DNA of 64,000 nt, from the NCBI GenBank assembly GCA_910584915.1, contig CAJUDM010000009.1, positions 1 through 64,000 on the forward strand, read 5' to 3'. A program made the translations under genes and the position numbers. The DNA comes from an uncultured Lachnospiraceae bacterium (GTDB taxonomy: Bacteria > Bacillota > Clostridia > Lachnospirales > Lachnospiraceae). Position 1 is the first letter of the stretch, and each line of letters opens with the position of its first letter. Of the stretch, positions 51,787 to 60,395 are shown piece by piece. The notes below the pieces were generated by a model. The model saw only the letters and a program-made list of their open reading frames with translations. It did not search any database and was not told the origin of the DNA.

Positions 51787-51911
51787 GGGCAGGGCGGATG
51801 TATGGTGGCTGAAGGCGGAGAGTGAATAGTGAAGTGTGAGATTTGCCTGAGGGCAGGACGGAGAAGTCAGCGTTGAAGAACGGAGTCTGCCTGATGGCAG
51901 GATGGAGAAGG
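51778..51911 (+). repeat. Three copies of TTTGCCTGAGGGCAGG-GGA
   Basis: Copies begin near 51778, 51842 and 51886: TTTGCCTGAGGGCAGGGCGGA, TTTGCCTGAGGGCAGGACGG and TCTGCCTGATGGCAGGATGG. Each holds a small hairpin TGCC-TGAG-GGCA. The first overlaps the maturase stop codon. The gap 51787-52134 has no gene. Confidence 0.55.
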
Positions 51912-52043
51912 AGAGGCGCAATGCGGAGGATGAGCGGCGTCAGGAGGCATGGGATAAGGGATACCGGACTGAAGGAACAGCACAAAACGGTTAAAAAATG
52001 GAAAACTAAAATGATAACGGTTAAAAAAAATGCTATATTACGG

Positions 52044-52072
52044 TTGACATATGGAAATCTGAAATATATAAT
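52044..52072 (+). promoter_or_regulatory. Consensus promoter of the HTH-Uma2 gene
   Basis: TTGACA (52044-52049) and TATAAT (52067-52072) are perfect hexamers spaced by 17 bases, 62 bases before ATG 52135. Confidence 0.8.
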
Positions 52073-52134
52073 ATAAATCAGAAACAGGAGCGTGTTATAT
52101 GATATACAGTTATCTTTAGGAGGGAGATGTCAAT

Positions 52135-52914
52135 ATGACGATCCAGGAGATGAAGGAGAAAAAAAGGGAGAAGGGTTATACTTACGCGCTGATGGCGGAG
52201 TTGTCGGGCGTGCCCCTGGGGACGATCCAGAAGATTTTTTCCGGGGAGACGGTGAGCCCGCGCTATGATACGCTTCAGGCGCTGGAGAGATTGTTCAGCG
52301 ATTCCCTGAAGGTTTGTGAGGAGTCCGCCGCCTATCAGGTGAATTCCCTGCACACGCAGGGCAGCTATACTGTTGATGACTACCGTGCGCTGCCGGAGGA
52401 TCAGCGGGTGGAACTGATCGACGGATATTTTTATGACATGGCGGCGCCTACGACGCTCCATCAGCGGATCACAGGAGAGATACACCGCCAGATTGCCAAC
52501 TTTATTATGGAGCGCGACGGTTCCTGTATCCCTCTGATCTCGCCGATCGATACGCAGCTGGACTGTGACGAGAGGACGATGGTTCAGCCGGATGTGGCGA
52601 TTCTCTGTCAGGACGACAGAGTGAAAGAATGGGGCGTGTACGGTGCGCCGGATTTTGTGCTGGAAGTGATCTCTCCGTCCACCAGAAGAAAAGATTGTAC
52701 GAAGAAACTCTCCAAGTATATGGCGGCGGGTGTGCGGGAATACTGGATTCTGGATGCCTATCAGCAGAAACTGATCGTCTATTTTTTCGAGAGCGAGATA
52801 TGCCCTGTGATCTACGGCCTGAGCGGGTCTGTGCCGGTAGGGATTTATAACGGGGAACTGGAAATTGAATTTTCCCATATAGAAAAATGGGTCATGGATG
52901 CCATGAACCGTTGA
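52135..52914 (+). CDS. HTH-Uma2 fusion (DUF820 PD-(D/E)XK-like)
   Basis: The 259-residue protein joins an N-terminal helix-turn-helix (YTYALMAELSGVPLGTIQKIFSGETVSP, residues 16-43) to a Uma2/DUF820 domain. The latter shows VELIDGYFYDM, MVQPDVAILC, PDFVLEVISPSTRRKD (PD...ExxS region) and YMAAGVREYWILDA, the restriction-endonuclease-like set. AGGAGGGAG precedes ATG 52135, and a near-ideal promoter drives it. Uma2 proteins abound in cyanobacteria and some Firmicutes; their role is unknown. The HTH suggests sequence-directed binding. Confidence 0.8.
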   Translation: MTIQEMKEKKREKGYTYALMAELSGVPLGTIQKIFSGETVSPRYDTLQALERLFSDSLKVCEESAAYQVNSLHTQGSYTVDDYRALPEDQRVELIDGYFYDMAAPTTLHQRITGEIHRQIANFIMERDGSCIPLISPIDTQLDCDERTMVQPDVAILCQDDRVKEWGVYGAPDFVLEVISPSTRRKDCTKKLSKYMAAGVREYWILDAYQQKLIVYFFESEICPVIYGLSGSVPVGIYNGELEIEFSHIEKWVMDAMNR

Positions 52915-53037
52915 GAAGCGGCTCTGAAGATGGCAGAAAAAACTGTGGATGCTGTTGCGGATGAGATTAGTTCCGCACAGCATTTTTTTATTTCCGCGGG
53001 CAACGAGCCAGGTAGACGGGACTCTTTGTACTGCGCA

Positions 53038-53150
53038 GGCCCGTGCAGAGGAAATATGCCGCTAAGGCGGCGCACGGGGAAATTACTTGCTTTGCAGCAT
53101 GCGCCTTGCATGGCGGACAAGGGGAAGATGGTTCTTACCTGCCCGATTGC
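53038..53150. repeat. Covarying structured repeat, copy B (with partial second unit)
   Basis: GGCCCGTGC (53038-53046) pairs with GCACGGG (53072-53078), enclosing AGAGGAAATAT and GCCGC-TAAG-GCGGC. A second, degenerate unit follows (GGGGAAATTACTTGC, GCAGCATGCGCC), then GGCGGACA, GGGGAAGA, TTCTTACC and GCCCGATTG. It looks like two copies merged. The rest of the gap 52915-53344 shows no gene. Confidence 0.65.
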
Positions 53151-53344
53151 GCAGGAGCTGGGGAAGCTTTCTCCTGCCTGATTGCGGAGCTGAGAAAGAA
53201 TATTTTGACAGCATAAAACCGGATATGAAGGAAGAAGCGATCTCCCGAACGCTTTTATCATGGGTTTGTGTTTGCGGGGAAGAGGTGTTTTTTAGTTTCT
53301 TTCGCAAAATTTGGGCGAAGAATGCATTTTGATATCTGTCATAT

Positions 53345-53410
53345 AGAGCAATTTTTATAAATTGATTGGCAATTTAGAGTAATGATAAGTATATAATTGT
53401 ATATTATAAT
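53345..53410 (+). promoter_or_regulatory. AraC-type activator site and promoter 1
   Basis: AGAGCAATTTTTATAAATTG (53345-53364), GCAAT (53369), AATGAT (53381, -35 position) and TATAAT (53405-53410). The spacing equals that at 58739 and 63584. The -35 is poor, as expected for activator-dependent promoters. It drives the SBP gene at 53476. Confidence 0.7.
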
Positions 53411-53475
53411 CTAAAACATCAAGCAGCAGAGAATTTATAAGATGTCTGCGAAACATAAGAAGGAGGTAACTTAGT

Positions 53476-54543
53476 ATGAAGAAAAAAATCGTAGCAGGCT
53501 TATTGACCGCGGTGATGCTGTGTGCAGTCGGATGCGGCAACGGGGGGGTAACGGTTGAGGAAGCCGCAGCTGAGACGGCGGCGCCTGCGGAGGATACAGC
53601 GGAACCGGAAGCAGCGGAGGAAGCAGAAGCGCCGGCAGAAGACGCGGCGGAGAGCGAGAGCGCAGGTTCCGGAATGGTCGTAGCGTTCTCACAGATGGAA
53701 ATGAACAACGCATGGCGTGTGGCGGAGACAGGCTCCATCCAGGAGGAAGCGGAAAAAAGAGGCGTTGAGCTGATCTATACGGACGCGGGCGGCGATACGG
53801 CAAAGCAGGTGTCGGATGTGGAAGATATCGTGAACCAGAAGCCGGACGTGATCATGATGGCTCCGAGAGAGTATGAGGGCATGGCTCCGGCACTGGAAGC
53901 GGCGAAAGCGGCGGGCATCCCGGTTCTTCTGCTTGACCGTGAGACAGCGGGCGTGGCTGGCGAAGATTATCTGGCGTTCGTGGGCGCGGACTTCTACTGG
54001 GAAGGTCAGGAATGCGCGAAGAAACTGGTGGAGAGATTCGGAACCGAGGAGGAAGTAAATGTGGTGCAGATCACCGGCACACCCGGTTCCTCCGTGGCGA
54101 TCGACCGTCAGAAAGGTTTCGAGGAAGAACTTGCAAAGTACGATAATTTCAATATCATAGCGACGCAGAACGGCGAGTTTACCCGCTCTATCGCACAGGA
54201 TGCAATGGCGAATATCATTCAGGCAAACGGCGACAAGATCAACGCGGTGTACGGACATGACGACGAGTGCGCGATCGGCGCGATTCAGGCGCTCAAGGCA
54301 GCAGGCATGAAGCCCGGCGAGGATGTTGCGGTAGTCGGCATCGGCGGATTTAAAGACGCCTGCGTCTGCATCCAGAACGGCGAGATGGACGGCACTGTGC
54401 TCTGCAGCCCCTGGTTCGGCCCTACTGTGTTTGATCTTTGTGAGAAGATCGTGGCAGGCGAGGAGATTGATACATTCATCGTAAATCCTGGTTATATGAT
54501 CGATTCTTCCAATGTTGACGAATACATTCCGGATGCATTCTAA
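53476..54543 (+). CDS. Galactofuranose-type ABC substrate-binding lipoprotein (YtfQ-like)
   Basis: The 355-residue lipoprotein has a signal ending AVGC (Cys about residue 20), an Ala/Glu/Pro linker to about 65 and a PBP1 domain. That domain closely follows E. coli YtfQ: FSQMEMNNAWRVAETGSIQ, PVLLLDRE, TGTPGSSVAIDRQKGFEE, GEFTRSIAQDAM and VYGHDDECAIGAIQALKAAGMKPG. YtfQ binds galactofuranose. Two permease genes downstream repeat the YtfT-YjfF arrangement and support the call. AGGAGG precedes ATG 53476. Confidence 0.87.
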   Translation: MKKKIVAGLLTAVMLCAVGCGNGGVTVEEAAAETAAPAEDTAEPEAAEEAEAPAEDAAESESAGSGMVVAFSQMEMNNAWRVAETGSIQEEAEKRGVELIYTDAGGDTAKQVSDVEDIVNQKPDVIMMAPREYEGMAPALEAAKAAGIPVLLLDRETAGVAGEDYLAFVGADFYWEGQECAKKLVERFGTEEEVNVVQITGTPGSSVAIDRQKGFEEELAKYDNFNIIATQNGEFTRSIAQDAMANIIQANGDKINAVYGHDDECAIGAIQALKAAGMKPGEDVAVVGIGGFKDACVCIQNGEMDGTVLCSPWFGPTVFDLCEKIVAGEEIDTFIVNPGYMIDSSNVDEYIPDAF

Positions 54544-54561
54544 AAATGAAAAGGAAATAAA

Positions 54562-54600
54562 ATGGCGGAAAAGAGAAGTGAAAGCTTCTCTTTTCGCCAT
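54562..54600 (+). terminator. Attenuator-like hairpin after the YtfQ-like gene
   Basis: ATGGCG-AAAAGAGAAG pairs with CTTCTCTTTTCGCCAT around the loop TGAAAG (54579-54584). It sits between SBP and ATPase, so the SBP can be made in excess. Confidence 0.6.
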
Positions 54601-54653
54601 AAGGCAGTCCGTTTGGGCGGGGACGTTGGTTGATAAAAGGCAGGAGTAATTTT

Positions 54654-56180
54654 ATGGGAAACGAATATATTCTCGAGATGAAAGGGATCAGTAAGTCCTT
54701 TTCTTCTGTGAAAGTGCTGCATGAGGTTGATTTCCGTATTAAAAGGGGGGAAGTGCACGCCCTGATGGGGGAAAACGGGGCGGGGAAATCCACCCTGATC
54801 AAGATTTTGACCGGTATATACAGCAGGGACGGCGGTACAGTCTTATTTGACGGGAAAGAGATAAGACTTTCCGACGCGTTGGAAGCGCAGAAAGCAGGAA
54901 TCAGTACGATCTATCAGGAGATCTCGTTGGTAGGGCAGCTCAGCGTTGCTGAAAATATTTATATCGGAAGAGAAATCAAAAAACATGGCATCATTGATTG
55001 GAGAGCAATAAATCAAAAGAGTAAAGAATTGCTGACAAGTCTTGGGATGGACATTGATGTCACAAAAACATTGAACAGTTACGGGACAGCTATCCAACAG
55101 ATGGTAGCCATCGCGCGCTCCATTTTGATTGACGCCAGGCTGGTGATCATGGACGAGGCGACCTCCTCTCTGGACGACGACGAAGTGAAAGTCCTGTTTG
55201 GAATTATCAGAAAGCTGAAAGCACAGGGTATTGCGGTTTTATTTATTTCCCATCGCCTGTCGGAGATTTTTGAAATTGCCGACAGTCTGACGGTTCTGAA
55301 AGACGGCCATTTGGTGGGAGAGTACCGGACGGCGGATCTGACCAGAAAAGAACTGGTGGCAAAGATGGTCGGGCATGATGCGGAGAGTATTGTTGAGGCA
55401 GAGAGGACGTACCGTGAAGCCAGTGGCGATGAATATCTGAAAGTGACGGGGATTCAGAGCGGCATCAAACTGCGGGGGATAGACCTGACGATCCGCAGAG
55501 GAGAGATCGTAGGTCTGGCCGGGCTTCTCGGCGCGGGGCGGACGGAGCTTGCAAGAATCATCTTCGGCATCGACAGAAAGGACAAAGGCGAAATTTGGAT
55601 CGACGGAAAACCGGTGGAATTTAAGCTGCCCGCCCATGCGATCGGACGGGGGCTCGCCTTCTGTTCCGAGGACCGTAAGGTGGAGGGCATTATACCGAAT
55701 CTCACGATCGCCGAAAATATCAGCATCGCCAATATGAAAAAAGTCAGCCGCTTCGGTGTGATCCGGAAAGCGGATCAGAACGCCGTCGCGGAAGAATACA
55801 TTGAAAAGATACGGATCAAGACGACGGGAACAGAGCAGAAGATCAAAAATCTTTCCGGCGGAAACCAGCAGAAGGTAATTTTGGCAAGGTGGCTCAGCAT
55901 GAAACCGGATTTTATTATTCTGGATGAGCCCACGCGGGGAATTGACGTCGGCGCGAAGAAAGAGATAGAAGATCTGATCAAAGAAATTTCGGGACAGGGA
56001 ATCAGCATTCTTCTGATCTCGTCTGAATTTGAAGAATTGATCCGTAACTGCGACCGGGTGGAAGTTTTGCGCGACGGGAGAAATGCCGGCTGCCTGAAAG
56101 GGGAGGAGATCACGGAGAACAATATCATGAGCCTGATCGCCAACGGAAAAGTAGATGCGGGAGGTGGGATAAGTGCGTAA
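54654..56180 (+). CDS. Galactofuranose-type ABC ATPase (YtfR-like)
   Basis: The 508-residue double ATPase has Walker A GENGAGKST, Walker B LVIMDEATSSLDDDEV, the degenerate second P-loop GLLGAGRTEL, signature LSGGNQQKVILARWLS and second Walker B FIILDEPTRGID. The first half lacks a clear signature (SYGTAIQQMVAIARS), as in its relatives. ATG 54654 has CAGGAG (54641-54646). It overlaps the next permease by eight bases. Confidence 0.9.
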   Translation: MGNEYILEMKGISKSFSSVKVLHEVDFRIKRGEVHALMGENGAGKSTLIKILTGIYSRDGGTVLFDGKEIRLSDALEAQKAGISTIYQEISLVGQLSVAENIYIGREIKKHGIIDWRAINQKSKELLTSLGMDIDVTKTLNSYGTAIQQMVAIARSILIDARLVIMDEATSSLDDDEVKVLFGIIRKLKAQGIAVLFISHRLSEIFEIADSLTVLKDGHLVGEYRTADLTRKELVAKMVGHDAESIVEAERTYREASGDEYLKVTGIQSGIKLRGIDLTIRRGEIVGLAGLLGAGRTELARIIFGIDRKDKGEIWIDGKPVEFKLPAHAIGRGLAFCSEDRKVEGIIPNLTIAENISIANMKKVSRFGVIRKADQNAVAEEYIEKIRIKTTGTEQKIKNLSGGNQQKVILARWLSMKPDFIILDEPTRGIDVGAKKEIEDLIKEISGQGISILLISSEFEELIRNCDRVEVLRDGRNAGCLKGEEITENNIMSLIANGKVDAGGGISA

Positions 56181-57117
56181 AGAACAGATTGGAGATATCA
56201 GCAGAAAGTACGGGGCGCTTATCGTGCTGGTGCTGTTAATTGTTATCAATGCGGTTATCACACCGAACTTTTTACATATCAATACCATGTGGAATATTTT
56301 AATACAGGCATTTTCCGTGATCGTTATTTCGATGGGAATGACAATGGTCATCGCGACAGGCGGCATCGATATCTCGGTGGGCTCCACAATGGCGCTTGCT
56401 TCGATTATTTTTGCAAAGCTTTTGATAGAATATCAGATGAATTTTGTGGTATCGCTGTTCGCGGCGCTTTTTGCTGCCTGTATTTTCGGGGCGTTTAACG
56501 GAATTCTCATCGGCGTATTTGATTTTCAGCCGATCGTAGCGAGTTTGATCTTAATGATTTCCGGCAGGGGCATTGCGCAGCAGTTCAATAACGGCGTAGT
56601 GATCTCTTTTTACGGTAATAAATTTTCCGACATAGGGACTTACCGGATCGGCGGTGTTGTCCCGATTCAGGTGGTATTTATCGTACTGGTGGTGCTTGTG
56701 GCGGCATTTCTGGTAAAGAAGACAAATTTTGGCCTTTATGTGCAGGCGATCGGTGACAACAAAGTGGCGTCGAAGCTTATGGGGCTCAGGACGGCGCTTA
56801 TCCTGATCGGAACGTATGTGCTCTGTGCATTTTTGGCGGGTTTGGCGTCGGTCTTTGAGACGTTACGGATGTGTTCGGCGGATCCGAACAATATCGGGCT
56901 TAATGTGGAACTGGACTGTATTGCGGCGGTAGCCATCGGCGGGACGTCCATGAGCGGCGGCCGCGCGGTCATCTGGGGGACGTTGGTAGGCGCGCTTGTC
57001 ATGCAGCTGATCACGACAATGATGAATATGAACAATATATTCTATGCGTATGCGCTGGTCATCAAATCGGTCATTATTATCATCGCATTATATTTGCAGA
57101 AAGAAAAAGAGGCATAG
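56173..57117 (+). CDS. Galactofuranose-type ABC permease 1 (YtfT-like)
   Basis: The 314-residue membrane protein has GMTMVIATGGIDISVGSTMAL near residue 55, YVQAIGDNKVASKLMGL near 190 and VAIGGTSMSGGRAVIWGT near 255, the RbsC-type marks. It starts with GTG 56173 (GGGAGGTGGG upstream). It is the first of two permeases in the operon, as in ytfT-yjfF; single-permease ribose systems differ. Confidence 0.9.
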   Translation: MRKEQIGDISRKYGALIVLVLLIVINAVITPNFLHINTMWNILIQAFSVIVISMGMTMVIATGGIDISVGSTMALASIIFAKLLIEYQMNFVVSLFAALFAACIFGAFNGILIGVFDFQPIVASLILMISGRGIAQQFNNGVVISFYGNKFSDIGTYRIGGVVPIQVVFIVLVVLVAAFLVKKTNFGLYVQAIGDNKVASKLMGLRTALILIGTYVLCAFLAGLASVFETLRMCSADPNNIGLNVELDCIAAVAIGGTSMSGGRAVIWGTLVGALVMQLITTMMNMNNIFYAYALVIKSVIIIIALYLQKEKEA

Positions 57118-57130
57118 GAGGACAGGATAT

Positions 57131-58075
57131 ATGGATGTGTTAAAAAGCAAAGTGAAGATCAGCGGTTCATGGATCGCTATATTTGTATTGGTCCTCGTGC
57201 CCTCCATTGTTTATGGCGATAAATTTTTCAGTACCGTCAACGCGTTCAATGTACTGCGGCAGATGAGTATGATAGGCCTGATCTCCATCGGTATGACCTG
57301 TGTGATCTTGACGGCGGGGATAGACCTTTCCGTGGGGGCGACGGTGGCGCTGGCGGCGGTGATGTCCGCCATGCTGACGGAGAAGAGTGTATTTTTGGCT
57401 ATTCTGCTTCCGATTCTGACCGGCGTTTTGATCGGCGCGGTAAACGGTTTTGTCATTGCAAAATTAAAGATCGTACCTTTTATCGCAACGCTTGCGGTTC
57501 AGATGGCGGTGCGTGGGATCGCCTATATCATCACGGATATTCAATCCATTCCCGTGGCGAAAGAAGCAGCGCAATTTGCCATCCTCGGCAGAGGGTATTT
57601 TTACGGCGTGCCGATTCCGGTTATCATTCTGGCAGTCATGCTGGCGGTCATGGGATTCGTATGTCACAGGACGCCTTTTGGCAGGAGTTTGTATGCCATC
57701 GGCGGCAATGAGGATGCGGCAAATATGATGGGAATTAAAGTGGCAAGGAACAAAGCGCTTGCCTATGTGCTGACCGGCGCACTCTCGGCGCTGGCGGGCG
57801 TGATCCTCTGTTCCAGGCTGGGTGCGGGACAGCCGTTGTCCGGCACGGGCTGGGAGATGGACGCGGTAGCTGCGGTGGCAATAGGAGGGACGCTGTTGTC
57901 CGGCGGTGTAGGCGGCGTGGGAAAAACCCTCTCCGGCGTTTTGATCACGGCGCTGATCGGCAACATCATCAATCTGCAGGGCAATGTCAATACTTATGTG
58001 CAGCAGATCATTATGGGTGTCATTGTGTTGATTGTTATTATTGTTCAGAGAAGGTTACAGAAAAAGGAGGTCTGA
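57131..58075 (+). CDS. Galactofuranose-type ABC permease 2 (YjfF-like)
   Basis: The 314-residue permease has GMTCVILTAGIDLSVGATVAL, YAIGGNEDAANMMGI and VAIGGTLLSGGVGGVGKT. ATG 57131 has AGGAGGACAGG just upstream; the longer open frame back to 57044 lies inside the preceding gene. With permease 1 it forms a heterodimeric channel. Confidence 0.9.
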   Translation: MDVLKSKVKISGSWIAIFVLVLVPSIVYGDKFFSTVNAFNVLRQMSMIGLISIGMTCVILTAGIDLSVGATVALAAVMSAMLTEKSVFLAILLPILTGVLIGAVNGFVIAKLKIVPFIATLAVQMAVRGIAYIITDIQSIPVAKEAAQFAILGRGYFYGVPIPVIILAVMLAVMGFVCHRTPFGRSLYAIGGNEDAANMMGIKVARNKALAYVLTGALSALAGVILCSRLGAGQPLSGTGWEMDAVAAVAIGGTLLSGGVGGVGKTLSGVLITALIGNIINLQGNVNTYVQQIIMGVIVLIVIIVQRRLQKKEV

Positions 58076-58078
58076 GGG

Positions 58079-58612
58079 ATGAAACTGAGAATTCCGGTAA
58101 GGGAAATGACAAAAGAATTGATGACAGCGATGGAGGAGGAAGGATTGATCGTGAGGCTTGCCCCTCATCATCACGACATCGAGACGCCTTACGGCGAGAC
58201 ATGGTTTGAGGATCTGTATGAGGGAGCGGAAGGCTACGGTCCGCACAGGCTGATCGCACTGACGGTAAACAGGGAAAACTTTCCGGGTTTCGGCACGCAT
58301 CCGGATCAGGAGGAGTTCTGGCTGATCGGCGACAACAATGCGAAGCCGATGTACATCCTTGTGGCAAGGATGCATCTTACGGCTTTTCAGAAAAAAGTAC
58401 AGGAACAAACTTTGACAGCTGATGATTTTTATCTGCTGAAAGCAAAATACAACGATCCCGAAGTGAGCTTTTTTGTGATGAAGAAAGAGATTCCCCACGG
58501 GGAAGGTATTTTTGACAAAGAAGGGATCTGCCCTTCGTTCTATGTGACGGAGAGCCGCCATCTGTCGCTTGATCTGTGTGATATGGGGGATTATGAGGTG
58601 GAACCGGTGTAG
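58079..58612 (+). CDS. Protein of unknown function, cupin-like, 177 aa
   Basis: The protein starts three bases after the permease stop with AAGGAGG upstream, so it belongs to the transporter operon. I do not recognise the family with certainty. A motif GFGTHPDQEEFWLIGDN near residue 62 has the His...Glu spacing of cupins, and LAPHHHDIETPYG near 28 adds three histidines; metal binding is plausible. A role in processing the imported sugar (isomerase or mutarotase-like) is inferred from position only. Confidence 0.65.
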   Translation: MKLRIPVREMTKELMTAMEEEGLIVRLAPHHHDIETPYGETWFEDLYEGAEGYGPHRLIALTVNRENFPGFGTHPDQEEFWLIGDNNAKPMYILVARMHLTAFQKKVQEQTLTADDFYLLKAKYNDPEVSFFVMKKEIPHGEGIFDKEGICPSFYVTESRHLSLDLCDMGDYEVEPV

Positions 58613-58644
58613 GAAAGACAGGGAATTGATAGAAACTGGGATAT

Positions 58645-58697
58645 AAGGCTTTTGTCTGCATATCTTTTCGGGTTTGTGCAGGCAAAAGCCTTTTTGA
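58645..58697 (+). terminator. Rho-independent terminator of the galactofuranose-type operon
   Basis: AAGGCTTTTG-CTGCA (58645-58660) pairs with TGCAG-CAAAAGCCTT (58677-58692), and the arm ends in TTTTTG. Confidence 0.7.
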
Positions 58698-58738
58698 TAT
58701 CCGGCGGTAAAGTATTTTCAAAATTGTCAAATACAAAA

Positions 58739-58804
58739 AGAGCAAATTTTTGAAATTGCTTCGCAATTTTAGGAAATGAAATATTGGAGGGGGAGGCGTA
58801 TGAT
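58739..58804 (+). promoter_or_regulatory. AraC-type activator site and promoter 2
   Basis: AGAGCAAATTTTTGAAATTG (58739-58758), GCAAT (58763), AATGAA (58775, -35 position) and TATGAT (58799-58804). The order and distances equal those at 53345. It drives the arabinose-type operon. Confidence 0.7.
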
Positions 58805-58877
58805 ATAAAACAGGCAGGCAATTATTAAAATTTTATAATTTTGGGACGGATTATTGAAAAAGGGAAAGGGGATACGG

Positions 58878-60395
58878 ATGGGAAGTGTTCTGGAGTTTAA
58901 AAACATCACAAAGTATTTTCCGGGTGTAAAGGCGCTGGAAGATATCTGTTTTCGTGTGGAGAGCGGAGAGGTGCTTGCATTCATGGGCGAGAACGGAGCG
59001 GGAAAATCTACGCTGTTAAAAATTTTGAACGGAGATTATCAGCCGACATCCGGTAAATATCTGATTGACGGGGAAGAAAGACGTTTTAATAATCCAAGCG
59101 AGGCGATTGAGGCGGGAATCAGCGTGATCTATCAAGAACGCCAGATTTTAATGGATCTGACGGTCGCGGAAAATATTTTTTTGGGGAGGCTTCCTGTAAA
59201 GGGAGTGTTGCGTCAGATCAATATGAAGGAAGCCTATCGCAGAACACAGGAGATTATAGATGATTTTGGGCTTGAGATGAGGCCGGATGATATGGTAAAG
59301 GATCTGAGTATTGCTTATCAGCAGATGGTGGAGATCATGAAGGCTTACAGCAGGGAGAATTTAAAGCTGATCGCTTTCGATGAACCTACAGCATCTCTCT
59401 CCGATTCGGAAATAGACAGCCTGTTCCGCATTATCAAAAAGCTGAAAGCCGAGGGAAAAATGATTATCTATGTGTCTCACAGAATGCAGGAGATTCAGAC
59501 GATCACAGACAAAATTGCCATCTTCAAAGACGGCAGCTATATGGGTACATATGGTGTTCATGAGATCACGGAAGAAGAACTGATTCGTAAAATGGTAGGC
59601 AGGGATTTGGGAGATGTTTATAACAGTCTTGATCGAAATAAGGAGATCGGGGAGGTTTTGCTGGAAGTAAAAAATTTTAAAACGGATTACACAAAAGAAG
59701 TCAGTTTTCAACTGAGAAAAGGAGAAGTTCTCGGTTTCTCGGGCCTGGTAGGAGCAGGACGCACGGAAGTTATGCGGGGAATCATCGGGGCGGACAGGCC
59801 GCTTTCCGGTGAGGTTTATCTGGAAGGAAAGAAAATCGTGAACCGTGATCCGGGGGATGCGGAGAAAAACGGTATCGTTATGGTGCCGGAGGATCGGAAA
59901 ACGCAGGGGATTCTGGCAAATCTCGGTGTGGGAGAGAATATCACGATCGGTTCGCTGCACGAGAATTCTTCGGGATTTGGCATAATTAACCGGACGAAAG
60001 AAAAGGAGATGGCGGAGAAAGGCATACGGGATTTTAAGATCAAAACACCCAATGCGGAAAAGAAAATCGTGGAATTGTCCGGCGGCAACCAGCAGAAGGC
60101 TATTGTAGCGAGATGGATGGGGACAAATCCGAAAGTCGTCATATTGGATGAGCCGACAAAAGGAATCGATATCGGAGCAAAATCGGAGTTTTACAATATG
60201 ATTTGCGAGTTTGCGAAACAGGGATTGGGTGTTATTCTGGTATCTTCCGAATTGCCGGAAGTGATAGGCCTTTCCGATAGAATTATCGTGATGAAAGGAA
60301 GGGAAATCACAGGGGAGGTATCAAGGGAAGAAGCAAATGAGGAAGTGCTCCTCAGCCTTGCGATGATGGGAGGAAAAGAGAATGGGACAAAATAA
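58878..60395 (+). CDS. Arabinose-type ABC ATPase (AraG-like)
   Basis: The 505-residue double ATPase has Walker A GENGAGKST, Walker B LIAFDEPTASLSDSE, second P-loop GLVGAGRTEV, signature LSGGNQQKAIVARWMG and Walker B VVILDEPTKGID. The first-half signature is LSIAYQQM. ATG 58878 has AAAGGGGA (58865-58872) upstream. It ends overlapping the permease by 14 bases. The AraF-like SBP of this operon supports L-arabinose or a similar sugar as substrate. Confidence 0.88.
   Translation: MGSVLEFKNITKYFPGVKALEDICFRVESGEVLAFMGENGAGKSTLLKILNGDYQPTSGKYLIDGEERRFNNPSEAIEAGISVIYQERQILMDLTVAENIFLGRLPVKGVLRQINMKEAYRRTQEIIDDFGLEMRPDDMVKDLSIAYQQMVEIMKAYSRENLKLIAFDEPTASLSDSEIDSLFRIIKKLKAEGKMIIYVSHRMQEIQTITDKIAIFKDGSYMGTYGVHEITEEELIRKMVGRDLGDVYNSLDRNKEIGEVLLEVKNFKTDYTKEVSFQLRKGEVLGFSGLVGAGRTEVMRGIIGADRPLSGEVYLEGKKIVNRDPGDAEKNGIVMVPEDRKTQGILANLGVGENITIGSLHENSSGFGIINRTKEKEMAEKGIRDFKIKTPNAEKKIVELSGGNQQKAIVARWMGTNPKVVILDEPTKGIDIGAKSEFYNMICEFAKQGLGVILVSSELPEVIGLSDRIIVMKGREITGEVSREEANEEVLLSLAMMGGKENGTK

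Noticed and set aside
51778..51911. CRISPR array
   Set aside because: Three short imperfect units with unequal spacing of 64 and 44 bases and internal hairpins; no cas genes nearby.
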